A stretch of DNA of 64,000 nucleotides from Marinobacter aromaticivorans. GTDB taxonomy: Bacteria; Pseudomonadota; Gammaproteobacteria; Pseudomonadales; Oleiphilaceae. The notes beneath the pieces were generated by a model. It saw only the letters and a list, made by a program, of their open reading frames with translations. It was not told where the DNA came from and did not search any database. The DNA lies in the NCBI RefSeq assembly GCF_002806975.1, contig NZ_NIHD01000002.1:1-64000 (forward strand), given 5' to 3'. Each line of letters begins with the position of its first letter. Position 1 is the stretch's first letter. A program made the position numbers and the translations under genes. Shown piece by piece: positions 7,872 to 16,342 of the stretch.

Positions 7872-9845
7872 ATGCCAGCCAGCACAGTCCTGATTCTTGC
7901 CAGCATTGGCGTTCTCTCACTGACTTTTCAGTGGCTGGCCTGGCGCGTGCGCGTGCCCGCCATTCTTTTCCTGCTCGCAGGCGGCATTCTGGTAGGCCCG
8001 GTGCTGGGTTTTCTCAAACCGGATGAGGTGTTCGGCGACCTGCTGTTTCCCATGGTTTCCCTTGCCGTTGCCATTATCCTGTTTGAAGGCAGCCTGACCC
8101 TGCGCTTCAACGAAATCCGCGGGCACGGCAAAATGGCCCGCAATCTCATCCCCGTTGGCTCCATTGTCACCGGAATTATCGGCACCCTGGCCGCCCGCTG
8201 GGTTCTGGACATTTCCTGGGCCGTCGCCCTGCTCTTTGGCGCCATTTCCATTGTCACCGGCCCAACGGTTATTGCACCGCTACTGCGCTCGGTGCGCCCC
8301 AGCGCCAAACTTGCCAACATTCTGCGCTGGGAAGGCATCATCATCGACCCCGTGGGCGCCCTGCTGGCAGTGCTGGTGTTCGAGGGCATTGTTTCCTGGG
8401 GCCAGGGCAATGTGTTTGGCCACTCCCTGTATATATTCGGCAAAACACTGCTGATCGGGTTTGTCATCGGGGCTCTTGCCGGCTACCTGAACGGCCTGGT
8501 GCTGCGCAAACATCTGATGCCGCAATACCTCCACAACGCCGCCACTCTTACCTTCATGTTGGGCGTTTATGCATTCTCCAATGAAATGGCCCACGAGTCC
8601 GGTCTGCTCACGGTAACGGTTATGGGCATCTGGATGGCCAACATGAAACAGGTCTCTGTCGACAGCATTCTTGAGTTCAAGGAATCCCTGAGTGTTCTGC
8701 TGATTTCTGCGCTGTTTATCATCCTCGCGGCGCGGGTGGAGTTCGCGGCAATTACCGATCTGGGATGGGGTCTGGCGATTGTTCTGGCGTTGCTGATGCT
8801 GGTTGCCAGGCCGCTGAGCGTGTTCTTATCGGCCATAGGAACCGATCTGAACTGGCGGGAAAAACTGTTTCTGAGCTGGATTGCCCCCAGGGGCATCGTA
8901 GCCGCAGCTGTGTCAGCGCTGTTCGCTTTCCAGCTACAGAATCTCGGTTACGAAAGCGCCGCCGCCCTGGTGCCTATGGTGTTTGTATTGATTATTGCCA
9001 CCGTTACCCTGCAAAGCCTGACCGCGCGGCCCATAGCCCGGTTGCTGAAAGTCACTGAACCTGCCGAATACGGTTTCCTGATTCTCGGTGCCAACCCGGT
9101 GGCCCGCATGATCGCACAGGCGCTCAAGAAGCATGAGGTACCGGTTGCCCTGGCCGACACCAACTGGGAGAACGTGCGCCAGGCAAGAATGGACAACCTG
9201 AAGGTTTACTTCGGCAACCCGATTTCCGAGCATGCCTCAACCCATCTGGACCTCACAGGGATCGGTAACCTGCTGGTTATCTCCCCCTACAAGCACATGA
9301 ACTCGCTGGCCACTTACCATTTTCTGGACTGGTTCGGTGACCACAGCGTTTTCAGCCTTTCGGAAGGCGACCAGGACCAGAAGGCACGGCACCAGACAGC
9401 TGAGAAAATCCAGATGACCCGCGGTCTGTTCGACGGCGTAAGCTATGCCAAACTGGCCAGCCTGGCCAGCCAGGGTTACTCGATCAAAACCACCCAACTC
9501 AGCGAAGAGTATGGCTACAACGATTTTCTGGCGAAATACAAGGGCAAGGCCATTGTGCTGTTTGTATTCGACAGCAAGGACCGCATTAGCCCGGTACGCA
9601 GCATGGACGACCTGCAGCCCGATGATGACTGGATACTGATCAGCCTTGTCCCCCCCCGGAAACCCAAAGAACGGAAGCCCAGGGAAAGCGACGGGGAGGG
9701 TGCAGAGCCTTCAGCTATGGGTGGGGAGCCGTCAGCGAAGGATGAAGAGCCGTCACCGAAGGATGAAAAGCCTTCAACCATGGAAAAAGAGCCTTCTGTC
9801 CCCGGAGGCAAGCCCCCGGCAGAAAGCTCGTCTCCGAAAAACTAG
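7872..9845 (+). CDS. CPA1-family cation/proton antiporter with RCK-like tail
   Basis: A 657-residue membrane transporter. Residues 1-395 hold about 12-13 hydrophobic segments typical of CPA1 Na+(K+)/H+ exchangers, including the conserved ILFEGSLTLRFNEI, IVTGPTVIAPLLRSVRP and WEGIIIDPVGALLAVLVFE motifs with the transport aspartate. Residues around 400-500 form a nucleotide-binding RCK/TrkA-N-like domain (YGFLILGANPVARMIAQAL), with a TrkA-C-like part after it. The last 46 residues are a charged proline-rich tail built of six 7-residue repeats. Exact cation specificity cannot be read from sequence. It converges on the next gene: the stop codons of the two share the palindrome CTAG. Confidence 0.86.
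   Translation: MPASTVLILASIGVLSLTFQWLAWRVRVPAILFLLAGGILVGPVLGFLKPDEVFGDLLFPMVSLAVAIILFEGSLTLRFNEIRGHGKMARNLIPVGSIVTGIIGTLAARWVLDISWAVALLFGAISIVTGPTVIAPLLRSVRPSAKLANILRWEGIIIDPVGALLAVLVFEGIVSWGQGNVFGHSLYIFGKTLLIGFVIGALAGYLNGLVLRKHLMPQYLHNAATLTFMLGVYAFSNEMAHESGLLTVTVMGIWMANMKQVSVDSILEFKESLSVLLISALFIILAARVEFAAITDLGWGLAIVLALLMLVARPLSVFLSAIGTDLNWREKLFLSWIAPRGIVAAAVSALFAFQLQNLGYESAAALVPMVFVLIIATVTLQSLTARPIARLLKVTEPAEYGFLILGANPVARMIAQALKKHEVPVALADTNWENVRQARMDNLKVYFGNPISEHASTHLDLTGIGNLLVISPYKHMNSLATYHFLDWFGDHSVFSLSEGDQDQKARHQTAEKIQMTRGLFDGVSYAKLASLASQGYSIKTTQLSEEYGYNDFLAKYKGKAIVLFVFDSKDRISPVRSMDDLQPDDDWILISLVPPRKPKERKPRESDGEGAEPSAMGGEPSAKDEEPSPKDEKPSTMEKEPSVPGGKPPAESSSPKN
9705..9830 (+). repeat. Six imperfect 21-bp repeats in antiporter tail
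   Basis: Codons 612-653 encode EPSAMGG, EPSAKDE, EPSPKDE, KPSTMEK, EPSVPGG and KPPAESS, a tandem heptapeptide array of consensus [EK]PS-x4. The repeat is in phase with the reading frame, so copy number can change without frameshift. Confidence 0.8.
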
Positions 9846-10837
9846 TCTGTCAGCTGGCTGCAGTCCAGAACCAGCTTGCCCCGCACATGCCCACCTTCAA
9901 GAAGCTGGTGGGCTTGTGCCACCTGATCCAGCGCAAAAGCCTGTTCAATGTGAACCTTCACGTCGCCGTCCTCAATCAGTTCGGCAATTTCATCCAGGTG
10001 AAAAACATCCGGGCGCACAGTCATGCCGTGGGCTCTCAACCCCTGGGCTTCCGCAGCACTGACAACCTCATCAGCGGTAACTGTGGGAATGGTTACCAGC
10101 GTGCCGTTATCACCCAATGTGCGCAGGGATCGTTTACCCGTATCACCGCCAACCAGATCCAGCACAACATCCAGCCCGAAGCATTCATCAGCGAAATCGG
10201 TGGAGTGGTAATCGATGACTTCGTGCACTCCGAGCTCCGCTAGAAAATCACGGTTACCGGAAGAGGCGGTTGCAATCACATGGGCGCCCCGGGCCAGCGC
10301 GAACTGCACAGCCAAATGCCCTACACCGCCAGCACCCGCGTGCACCAGAATCTTCTGGCCAGGCTCAAGCTCGGCCACTTCAAACAGCGCCTGCCAGGCC
10401 GTGAGCGCAGCCAGTGGCAGGGCCCCGGCGGTGACCAGGTCAAGTTCCTCGGGCACCATGGCCAGTTCGTCTGCCCGCGCCAGGGCATACTCAGAGTAGG
10501 CCCCGCCACCCAGCGGGAAGCCAACCATCCCCATAACCCGGTCTCCGGGTGCCAGAGTGGTTACACCGCTCCCGATGGCAACCACCTCGCCGGCCACATC
10601 GTACCCGGGTGTCCAGGGCAACGAGCTTTCAATCTGCTGTGCCACAAACCCGAACCCCTTGCGGGTTTTCCAGTCAATAGGGTTAAGCCCGGCGCCGTGA
10701 ACACGAATCAGTACCTCACCATCCTGTGGTGACGGAATATCCGAGCTGACAACCTGCAGAACATCAGACTCTCCAAACTGGTGGTAGACCACCGTTTTCA
10801 TGGACGTTTCAGGCTGCTGATCAATGGGGGTATCCAT
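9842..10837 (-). CDS. Zinc-independent MDR-family NAD(P)H quinone oxidoreductase-like protein
   Basis: A 331-residue medium-chain dehydrogenase/reductase. The GroES-like N-terminal half (GEVLIRVHGAGLNPIDWKTR, PGYDVAGEVVAIG) lacks the catalytic zinc cysteine set, and the Rossmann half has HAGAGGVGHLAVQFALARGA. This is the quinone-oxidoreductase-like subgroup that uses NADPH to reduce quinones or enones; the substrate is unknown. The ATG ending at 10837 has CGGAG upstream at good spacing; a second ATG at 10801 lacks one. Its stop overlaps that of the convergent antiporter gene. Confidence 0.85.
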   Translation of the reverse strand: MDTPIDQQPETSMKTVVYHQFGESDVLQVVSSDIPSPQDGEVLIRVHGAGLNPIDWKTRKGFGFVAQQIESSLPWTPGYDVAGEVVAIGSGVTTLAPGDRVMGMVGFPLGGGAYSEYALARADELAMVPEELDLVTAGALPLAALTAWQALFEVAELEPGQKILVHAGAGGVGHLAVQFALARGAHVIATASSGNRDFLAELGVHEVIDYHSTDFADECFGLDVVLDLVGGDTGKRSLRTLGDNGTLVTIPTVTADEVVSAAEAQGLRAHGMTVRPDVFHLDEIAELIEDGDVKVHIEQAFALDQVAQAHQLLEGGHVRGKLVLDCSQLTD

Positions 10838-10978
10838 GGGTATCTCCGGAAAAGGCGATGATAGTGGCTTTTGAAAATGGCTATCGATATTGGTTACTGA
10901 TAGTGGCTGGTCGGGACGGGATGTCAGATTTCCTGTTTCAGGTTACCAGAAGTTGCCGGCAATAGTGACTCCGGCAGT

Positions 10979-11443
10979 CTAAAGGCCTTTCCCCCCCGCG
11001 ACACACGCTGCTTGCATGATATCCGCAAACTCCTTCGGCGCCCGCGAAGGCCGCTGGGTTTTCAGGTCCACACAGGCATGGGTCGATACAGCCCGCACCA
11101 GGGTCTTGCCATCCGCCGGCCGCACCAGCTGGAACTGTCGGGCGGAACGGAAGCGACCATCAAAGCCGGTCAGCCAGGTGCCCATAACCAGCCGGTCACC
11201 GGGATTGGCAGCGGCAAGATAGTCAATTTCCGTGCGGGTAATCGCCATGGCTTTGCCGGTAGCTTCATGCAGCTCCCAGGTCATCCCCAGGCTCTTGACG
11301 TGGGCCCAGCTGATGTCTTCCAGCCAGCGCACGTAAACCACATTGTTGGCGTGCCCGAGCTCATCGGTATCCTCTTCAACCACCAGGATTTCAAGGGTGA
11401 AGGGATCAGGAAGATCCCATTGGATTGGCTTCTGTTCTGTCAT
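10979..11443 (-). CDS. 4-hydroxybenzoyl-CoA-type (hotdog) thioesterase
   Basis: A 154-residue single hotdog-fold acyl-CoA thioesterase. The active-site pattern DELGHANNVVYVRWLED matches the D-x-xGHxNN-xxYxxW signature of the YbgC/4HBT group, with the aspartate acting in thioester hydrolysis. Substrate chain length is not readable. Its ATG overlaps the stop of the upstream gene (TAATG), so it is the second gene of a two-gene unit. Confidence 0.86.
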   Translation of the reverse strand: MTEQKPIQWDLPDPFTLEILVVEEDTDELGHANNVVYVRWLEDISWAHVKSLGMTWELHEATGKAMAITRTEIDYLAAANPGDRLVMGTWLTGFDGRFRSARQFQLVRPADGKTLVRAVSTHACVDLKTQRPSRAPKEFADIMQAACVAGGKGL

Positions 11444-12525
11444 TACGGCCCTCCAGAGTCCAGAGCGGACTGCAGCGACATGCGTCCTATACGGTCGTTG
11501 TGAAGCGAACCAAAATACAGGTAACCACCGTGGGGATTCACCGATGTGATTTCCTGAAGATGCTTACCTTCAGTGTCGTGCAGGCTGGTGATCACCTTAC
11601 CATCGCCATCAAAGGCCGCAACCAGACCGTACTCCTGGGGGGCCGGCTGCAGGCTTTCGGGTAGTTTGGCGACCAGTTCCTTGAGCCAGGGCCTGGGATG
11701 CAAGGCATCAATGGAGGCGTTTCGAAGTGTGGGGAAAGCGACCCAGAACCGTCCTTGCTCATCCACCGCCAGGTTATCGGGAAAGCCTGGCAGGTTGTCC
11801 GCAAAAATCTCCGCCTGACCGGCTTTCGGGCCCTGCAGCCAGTAGCGGTGAATGCGGTATTTCCAGGTTTCATTGACCAGCACATACGCGCCGCCCGGAG
11901 CCACCGCAACGCCGTTGGCAAAATGCAGATCACCCAGCAACACCTCGGTTTTGCCGGTTTCGGGGGAGTAACGCATAAGCCGGCCATGGGGGCGCATTTC
12001 CAGAAGATCGAGCTGGTAATCCGGCTGCTGGAAACGGGAGCTGGCATCGGTGAAATAAATCCGGCCGTCTTCTGCAATATCAACATCGTCAGTAAACCGG
12101 AACGGAGTGCCTTCTGCCTCACGGCTGAGCACGGTGATATCGCCGCCCAGTGTAATGGAGATCAGGCCTTTCCAGGCATCGGCTACAATCAGGTTTCCCT
12201 GCCTGTCAAACACCATCCCCAACGGGCGTCCGCCGGTGGACAGCCAGTTATCAACCTGGCCGTCAGGGTATACGCGCACAATGTAGCCGTCCTGGGTGCC
12301 TGTAAAAATGACACCCTCGGAGTTGATCGCAGTATCTTCGGGCCCGTAAACCTTTCCTTTTGCCAGCAGTTCTGCCTGGCGCAGGCGCTCGTTGGGGGCC
12401 AGTAAGCCGCTCATGGCTTCCGGCGCCGGCGGTTGCCAGGCTTTGGCATCAACAGGAGACGGCATCAGCTGAAAGCCTGCCAGCAAAAGCAATACAACAA
12501 ACAACACCGCCATCAGCCACTTCAT
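11443..12525 (-). CDS. Membrane-anchored strictosidine-synthase/SMP-30-like protein
   Basis: A 360-residue six-bladed beta-propeller protein of the strictosidine synthase-like/APMAP group. An N-terminal hydrophobic stretch (about residues 4-20) anchors it to the inner membrane. Diagnostic segments are GRPLGMVFDRQGNLIVADAWKG, split over blades, then FTDDVDIAEDGRIYFTDASS, FANGVAVAPGG and NLPGFPDNLAVDEQGRFWVA. Bacterial members are probable calcium-dependent lactonase or esterase-like enzymes, but the true reaction is unknown. It is coupled to a thioesterase gene through a TAATG overlap, suggesting a shared role in ester or acyl metabolism. Confidence 0.8.
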   Translation of the reverse strand: MKWLMAVLFVVLLLLAGFQLMPSPVDAKAWQPPAPEAMSGLLAPNERLRQAELLAKGKVYGPEDTAINSEGVIFTGTQDGYIVRVYPDGQVDNWLSTGGRPLGMVFDRQGNLIVADAWKGLISITLGGDITVLSREAEGTPFRFTDDVDIAEDGRIYFTDASSRFQQPDYQLDLLEMRPHGRLMRYSPETGKTEVLLGDLHFANGVAVAPGGAYVLVNETWKYRIHRYWLQGPKAGQAEIFADNLPGFPDNLAVDEQGRFWVAFPTLRNASIDALHPRPWLKELVAKLPESLQPAPQEYGLVAAFDGDGKVITSLHDTEGKHLQEITSVNPHGGYLYFGSLHNDRIGRMSLQSALDSGGP

Positions 12526-12558
12526 ACCTTCAACCCTTATCCCTTCATCCCTGCCTGT

Positions 12559-13380
12559 TTATTGTTTTTTAGCAGCCTGGTCGCCCGTCTGGGCACTCAA
12601 AAACTGCTTGCACAACCCCACGACTACGTCGGTTTTTTCAGCATGCAACCAATGGCCGGTGCCTTCAATAACCTGTAGCTGGCTTTCAGGAAACAGCCGG
12701 CGTATCTCATCCTGGTGCTTGTCCTGAATGTAAGCCGAATCAGCGCCCTTCAGGAACAGAACCGGGCCATGATAGGGGGCATCACCTTCGGGTGCGGCTG
12801 CAAGGTTGGCGTAACAGGCATCAATGGCTTCCAGATTCAGACGCCAACGGTACACTGGCCCCCCTCTGGTCTGTTCCTGTTGTGGAATCCGTTCAAGGTT
12901 CATCAACAGAAACTGTCGGACCCAGGGTATCTCGACAAACTCCGCCAGTTGCCTGTCGGCATCCCGGCGCGAGCGCACGCTGGCAAGATCAATCTGCTTC
13001 AGGCCTTCAAGCACTGCATCATGCCGTGCTTTGTAGGTAACCGGCGCTATGTCGGCAACAATCAGCTTCTCAACCCGCTCCGGTGCCTGCAAGGCAAGCT
13101 GCATTGCAACCTTGCCTCCCATTGAGTGTCCCAGAAGGCTGGCCTTTCCGATACCCTGTTCGTCCATGTAGGCCAGTACATCCCCGGCCATGGTGGGATA
13201 ATCCATGATATCGCTATGAAAGGAGCTGCCATGATTGCGCTGATCCAGGGCATGAACCTGGTAGTCGGCCTGGAGTTGCCGGGCAACCGCACCCAGATTT
13301 TCCGATGCGCCGAAAAGGCCGTGTAGCAGAATCAGGGGCTCCCCGTCTCCGGTAATTCTGTGGTTCAGTATGGCAGTCAT
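12559..13380 (-). CDS. Alpha/beta hydrolase, YbfF-type esterase
   Basis: A 273-residue serine hydrolase. The oxyanion HG is in LILLHGLFGASENLG, the nucleophile in LLGHSMGGKVAMQLAL (GHSMGG), and the catalytic histidine in IEGTGHWLHAEK. The DQRNHGSSFHS segment is typical of YbfF, which cleaves short acyl-CoA and acyl esters. An ATG at 13380 with GGAG upstream was chosen over an open extension to 13416. It lies 33 bp upstream of the strictosidine-synthase-like gene on the same strand and could belong to one three-gene unit with the thioesterase. Confidence 0.85.
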   Translation of the reverse strand: MTAILNHRITGDGEPLILLHGLFGASENLGAVARQLQADYQVHALDQRNHGSSFHSDIMDYPTMAGDVLAYMDEQGIGKASLLGHSMGGKVAMQLALQAPERVEKLIVADIAPVTYKARHDAVLEGLKQIDLASVRSRRDADRQLAEFVEIPWVRQFLLMNLERIPQQEQTRGGPVYRWRLNLEAIDACYANLAAAPEGDAPYHGPVLFLKGADSAYIQDKHQDEIRRLFPESQLQVIEGTGHWLHAEKTDVVVGLCKQFLSAQTGDQAAKKQ

Positions 13381-13484
13381 AGGCAAGGTGTCTCCGTCAG
13401 GCATGACAATGTTCAAATGCCGTTACATTAACACTGCCAGCCTGCTGAACAAGAGGGGGATTCGGATAGCGTACTTCCTGAAAC

Positions 13485-13506
13485 AAAAAAACCGGGCAAA
13501 GCCCGG
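13485..13506 (-). terminator. Rho-independent terminator after the 30-residue peptide gene
   Basis: Read on the minus strand, a CCGGGC-TTT-GCCCGG hairpin (13492-13506) is followed directly by seven T residues (13485-13491). This is a textbook intrinsic terminator. It ends transcription of the small peptide gene 30 bases upstream and insulates the esterase gene. Confidence 0.88.
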
Positions 13507-13536
13507 CTTGAAAGTCATAAACGTGAACTTTTCAAT

Positions 13537-13629
13537 TCAGCAGTAATACATATCGCTCAGATACTCTGCAAGTGCCGCGACATTTTTGCGCTCTTGCTCG
13601 GTACGGGGTACAAAAATCTCATGTTCCAT
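13537..13629 (-). CDS. 30-residue peptide, unrecognised
   Basis: The peptide is MEHEIFVPRTEQ followed by ERKNVAALAEYLSDMYYC and a TGA stop. The ATG is preceded by AGGAGGTG at ideal spacing, one of the strongest ribosome binding sites in the window, and the frame is followed by an intrinsic terminator. The peptide is acidic, probably helical over its second half, and ends in an unusual Tyr-Tyr-Cys tail. It has no signal peptide or membrane segment. Such a C-terminus could suit a modified peptide, a metal ligand or a small regulatory protein; I recognise no family. It diverges from an AraC-type regulator that is the obvious candidate for its control. Confidence 0.7.
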   Translation of the reverse strand: MEHEIFVPRTEQERKNVAALAEYLSDMYYC

Positions 13630-13703
13630 AAACACCTCCTGTTTGGCCTTTCCATTTCTTCAACCTGATGGGTAAATGCTATCGTTAATAGAGGAGAGGG
13701 CCG

Positions 13704-13730
13704 TTGACAGACTGTCCCAATCGTTTGACA
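13704..13730. promoter_or_regulatory. TTGACA direct repeats, possible AraC-type operator
   Basis: CGTTGACA (13702-13709) and CGTTTGACA (13722-13730) repeat in the same direction with TTGACA boxes exactly 21 bp apart, two helical turns, as in many AraC/XylS sites. The pair lies between the divergent AraC-type gene and the 30-residue peptide gene. Binding is inferred from spacing only. Confidence 0.45.
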
Positions 13731-13774
13731 TTTTGTACCAGCATCCATGACAACCCGTTAATGAGCCGGCTAAT

Positions 13775-14824
13775 GTGACTTCTGAACCTGCAAGTACCGA
13801 AATGACACCCCTTGTTGCGGCTTCCAGCACGCTGGCGCTGGTGCATTACCTGCACCGTCGTGGTGTTCTGGACAACCAGCGGGTTCAGCAGCTTACGGGC
13901 CTGGATATGGCAGCACTTGAAGACCCGGACCGGCGCGTGCCTGCCAAAGCACATTACCGGCTGTGGGATTACGCCGAACGGGTCACCGGCGACCCGGCAG
14001 TGGGTCTCAAGGCGGGGCAGGTTATTGATCCGGAACGCATGGGGCTGGTGGGGCATGTGTTCTTTAACTGCGATACCCTGGGCGAGGCGGTCATCCAGTA
14101 TGTGCGTCTGCACAGGCTGATCAACGAATCGGTCATTCTGAGCTTCGAGCAAACCGGCGATCTGGCTATTCTGTGCTGGCAGGCAGACTCGCCGGAACAC
14201 TACTGTCGCCAGGACATGGATCGAACTCTCGCGGCTGCGTTGAGCAGAACCCGGCACTTTATTCACCCCGGATTACAGGCCGAGTGGGCGGAAATTGCGC
14301 ATCCACGCCCGCAATACGCCGATCAGTACGAAAAACTGGTGGGTGGCCCCGTGACCTTTGGTGCCTCGACAACACGGCTCGCGTTCAACAGCCGCCACCT
14401 TGACCACCCGATTCCAAACCGTAACCCCTATGTCTATTCAGCAGTCCTGCGGCAGGTCAACGGGCTGTTGGCACGCCTGCAGACGCGGCGATCGTTCAGC
14501 CGCAAAATCCGCAGGTTGATATCGCGTCAGATGTCGACCGACAGGATAGACGCCGATACTCTGGCAAAGCAGTGCCACATGAGCCGCCAGACGCTGTACC
14601 GGAGACTGAAAAAAGAAGGCCTGGGTTTCCATGAACTTGTGGAACAGGTACGCAAGGATAAAGCCTTGCGTTATGTGGCTTCGGATCACTATGCCCTGGG
14701 GGAAATAGCCTTTCTGCTGGGCTTCTCTGAACTGAGTGCCTTCAGCCGGGCTTTCAAGCGCTGGACCGGCATGGCTCCGGCCCAATACCGTGCACAGCAC
14801 CTAACCCGGGAAACGGATAAATAA
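13775..14824 (+). CDS. AraC-family transcriptional regulator (OruR/ArgR-like layout)
   Basis: A 349-residue regulator with an N-terminal arabinose-binding-like PF12625 region (about 20-210, for example PEDPDRRVPAKAHYRLW-like sequence, actual LEDPDRRVPAKAHYRLWDYA) and a C-terminal double helix-turn-helix (MSRQTLYRRLKKEGLGFHEL; ALGEIAFLLGFSELSAFSRA; FKRWTGMAPAQYR). Relatives sense amino acids, fatty acids or alkyl compounds; the ligand here is unknown. The GTG at 13775 is the first start in frame; an ATG at 13802 is equally possible because neither has a clear ribosome binding site. The stop overlaps the start of cls (TAATG). Confidence 0.85.
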   Translation: MTSEPASTEMTPLVAASSTLALVHYLHRRGVLDNQRVQQLTGLDMAALEDPDRRVPAKAHYRLWDYAERVTGDPAVGLKAGQVIDPERMGLVGHVFFNCDTLGEAVIQYVRLHRLINESVILSFEQTGDLAILCWQADSPEHYCRQDMDRTLAAALSRTRHFIHPGLQAEWAEIAHPRPQYADQYEKLVGGPVTFGASTTRLAFNSRHLDHPIPNRNPYVYSAVLRQVNGLLARLQTRRSFSRKIRRLISRQMSTDRIDADTLAKQCHMSRQTLYRRLKKEGLGFHELVEQVRKDKALRYVASDHYALGEIAFLLGFSELSAFSRAFKRWTGMAPAQYRAQHLTRETDK

Positions 14825-16254
14825 TGCCTGACACCTCACTACTGGCCATCGCCCTCGGCCTGCTGTACCTGGGCTCGGCTGCCTGCATTTACCGCATATT
14901 GCTGACTTACCGCACGACGCAAGGGGCCATCGCCTGGATTATCAGCCTGCTCGGCCTGCCCTACCTTGCTGTACCCCTGTTCCTTGTGTTCGGCCGTTCC
15001 CGCTTCGGGGGTTATGTCAAAGCCCGGCGCATGGGAGACAAGACTCTCACCGCCCTGCTTAACCGTTTTGAGCGCAAGTCCACATCCCTCTCCTTGCCGG
15101 ATCAGCAACAGCTGGATAATCAGCTCCAGGTTCTTTGCAAGCTCGGGCGTCAACCCTTCACTGAAGGCAACCGGTGTACATTGCTGCGCGACGGGGAGGC
15201 AACCTTTGAAGCCCTGATCAAGGCCATGGAGCAGGCAACGTCCTATATCCTTCTTGAATTCTACATTGTACGTTCAGACAAAATTGGCCAACGCATCAAA
15301 AGCATTCTTGAGCACAAGCTGTCCGAAGGCGTGCAGGTATGGTTTCTGTACGATGATATCGGCAGTTTCGGGCTGTCCCGCATTTACCTCAGGGAGCTGG
15401 AAAAAGCCGGCGCCCGGGTTGCCTCTTTTGGGGATGGCGACATCCGCCGCCTCCGGTTCCAGATAAATTTCCGCAACCACCGGAAACTGCTGGTCTGCGA
15501 TGGCAAAATCGGATTCGTTGGAGGCATCAACCTGGGCGATGAGTACCTGGGCACCGCAATGGACCAGGAGCCCTGGCGGGATACCCATTGCCGGATAGAG
15601 GGTCCGGCCGTGACCGGGCTGCAACTGGCCTGGCTGGAAAACTGGAACTGGGCCAGCAACGAATTCCCCGTTCTGGACTGGTCCCCGGAACACCGGCTAC
15701 CGGGTGATGAGCGGGTTCTGGTGCTCCCCACCGGCCCCGCCGACACCTGGGAAACCTGCACGCTGTTTTTCCTGAACTGTATCAATAACGCGCGAACCCG
15801 GCTCTGGATTGCTTCGCCGTATTTTGTTCCGGACGTGCAGATTGTGAATGCGCTGCAGTTGGCTTCGCTCCGCGGGGTGGATGTGCGAATCATCATCCCG
15901 GAAAAATCCGACAGCCGGCTTGTGCGGCTTGCGGCGTACTCCTACCTCATTCAAGCCAGCCATGCGGGGATCGGCATTTATCGTTACCAGCCCGGGTTTA
16001 TGCACCAGAAGGTTGTCCTGGTAGACAATCATTACGCCGCAGTGGGTACTGCGAATCTGGATAACCGCTCCATGCGCCTGAACTTCGAGATTACCGCGAT
16101 CAACACGTCAGAACGTTTTGTTTCCGAAGTGGACGCCATGCTCCGGGAAGACCTCGCCCATTGCCGCAGAATGACGGAGCAGGACTACCAGGGTCGCTCC
16201 ATTGTGTTCCGGCTGACCTGCCGGGCAGTGCGCCTGCTGGCACCCTTATTGTAG
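14824..16254 (+). CDS. cls: Cardiolipin synthase
   Basis: A 476-residue phospholipase D superfamily enzyme that joins two phosphatidylglycerol molecules into cardiolipin. Two N-terminal membrane segments (about 3-25 and 38-58) precede two HKD motifs: HRKLLVCDGK beginning at residue 219 and HQKVVLVDNH beginning at residue 394, each followed by the expected GG/GT-xN segment (GGINLGDEY, GTANLDNRS). Length and order match ClsA. The start overlaps the stop of the AraC-type gene, an unusual partner, implying co-transcription with that regulator. Confidence 0.92.
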   Translation: MPDTSLLAIALGLLYLGSAACIYRILLTYRTTQGAIAWIISLLGLPYLAVPLFLVFGRSRFGGYVKARRMGDKTLTALLNRFERKSTSLSLPDQQQLDNQLQVLCKLGRQPFTEGNRCTLLRDGEATFEALIKAMEQATSYILLEFYIVRSDKIGQRIKSILEHKLSEGVQVWFLYDDIGSFGLSRIYLRELEKAGARVASFGDGDIRRLRFQINFRNHRKLLVCDGKIGFVGGINLGDEYLGTAMDQEPWRDTHCRIEGPAVTGLQLAWLENWNWASNEFPVLDWSPEHRLPGDERVLVLPTGPADTWETCTLFFLNCINNARTRLWIASPYFVPDVQIVNALQLASLRGVDVRIIIPEKSDSRLVRLAAYSYLIQASHAGIGIYRYQPGFMHQKVVLVDNHYAAVGTANLDNRSMRLNFEITAINTSERFVSEVDAMLREDLAHCRRMTEQDYQGRSIVFRLTCRAVRLLAPLL

Positions 16255-16342
16255 ACAGCCCGCGGCGCTGGCTCTGCAGCCGGTGAATATGCGACTATTC
16301 CTCTCTCATTTAACTAACCCTGCGAGCCCGACAAAACCATCC

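Noticed and set aside
13704..13753. TTGACA boxes as -35 elements for the AraC-type gene
   Set aside because: At 16-18 bp downstream of either box there is no TATAAT-like sequence, so an operator role fits better.
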